Shown here: positions 63,802-64,000 of the stretch, piece by piece | Layout: the number at the start of each line of letters is the position of its first letter | Position numbering within the stretch: position 1 is the first letter of the stretch | Assembly (NCBI GenBank): GCA_965240365.1 | Contig: OZ251218.1 | Location: 3,596,001 to 3,660,000 of the forward strand | From: G965240365 sp965240365 | GTDB lineage: Bacteria > Pseudomonadota > Gammaproteobacteria > Eutrophobiales > Eutrophobiaceae | Direction: 5' to 3' | DNA: 64,000 nt | Notes under the pieces: model-generated | The model's database searches: none | The model's input: only the letters and a program-made list of their open reading frames with translations | Told to the model about the DNA's origin: nothing | Translations under genes and position numbers: made by a program

Positions 63802-64000
63802 ATGCAAAAAATCAGGCCCGCCATCGCCCTGCTACTCCTGCTGACCGCGGCCGCTGCCAGGGCCGACTTTAACGCCGGGGTCGTCGCCTATCTCCAGGGC
63901 GACTACGACCGGGCCTTCGCCACCATGCAATCGCTGGCGGAAGCCGCCGATCACGGCTACGCGCAATATTACCTCGGCATGATGTACCTCAAGGGCCAGG
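63802..64000 (+). CDS. Sel1/TPR-repeat protein, partial (runs off the window)
   Basis: 66 codons visible. A signal peptide (IRPAIALLLLLTAAAARA) is followed by FNAGVVAYLQGDYDRAFATM and YAQYYLGMMYLKGQ, the start of a Sel1 repeat. Unlike the protein at 50959 it is exported, so it would act in the periplasm or envelope. Confidence 0.82.
   Translation, partial: MQKIRPAIALLLLLTAAAARADFNAGVVAYLQGDYDRAFATMQSLAEAADHGYAQYYLGMMYLKGQ

Overview
The window looks like the chromosome of a gammaproteobacterium that I cannot name to genus. The order trxB // ftsK-lolA-...-rarA-crcB-serS, gltX followed by tRNA-Ala and tRNA-Glu, a two-gene leuC-leuD set and a ydbH-ynbE-ydbL operon are all typical of that class. 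Four TonB-dependent receptors, LolA, a DcaP-like porin and a predicted lipoprotein show a Gram-negative envelope. No rRNA, phage or complete IS transposase was recognised. Intergenic space is unusually rich in short palindromic repeats.

Layout. 38-1986: an MDR reductase and trxB. 2000-15500: an accessory stretch that separates trxB from ftsK. It holds a hipBA toxin-antitoxin pair and a siderophore-uptake cassette (AraC regulator, TonB receptor, two exporter-fold ABC importer subunits, a second receptor that has lost its N-terminal half). It also holds an abiE locus reduced to the antitoxin plus the first ~40 codons of the toxin, and a coiled-coil membrane protein. 15575-22522: ftsK, lolA, a VOC protein, rarA, crcB and serS. 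22719-26782: a membrane acyltransferase, a TonB receptor and a small membrane protein. 26825-37958: a type I-C CRISPR-Cas locus with 43 full repeats and the order cas3-cas5c-cas8c-cas7-cas4-cas1-cas2, all on the minus strand; cas8c carries an in-frame TAA. 38013-44773: an orphan VapB, ydbL/ynbE/ydbH, class 1B pyrD, apt and a 3-methyladenine glycosylase. 44871-54339: an Aas-like two-domain acyltransferase/synthetase, coiled-coil membrane proteins, a porin, a Sel1-repeat protein and a TonB receptor. 54878-64000: ugd plus a nucleotide-sugar epimerase, an aspartate racemase family protein, tRNA-Glu, tRNA-Ala, gltX, leuD, leuC, an AcuI/YhdH-type reductase and the start of another Sel1 protein.

Working together. 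Iron acquisition is prominent, but no siderophore biosynthesis genes lie here, so the 4.6-13.4 kb cassette probably imports siderophores made elsewhere or by others. Defence is represented by CRISPR-Cas plus several damaged TA or abortive-infection loci. The three most unusual things are: (1) an interrupted cas8c in an otherwise pristine I-C locus whose newest spacer encodes a SEC-C zinc motif; (2) a ~150-bp dispersed element folding into five successive hairpins, with paired base changes between copies and terminal inverted repeats; (3) a ~20-bp palindromic unit that repeatedly sits in the loops of other hairpins and even replaces part of the last CRISPR repeat.
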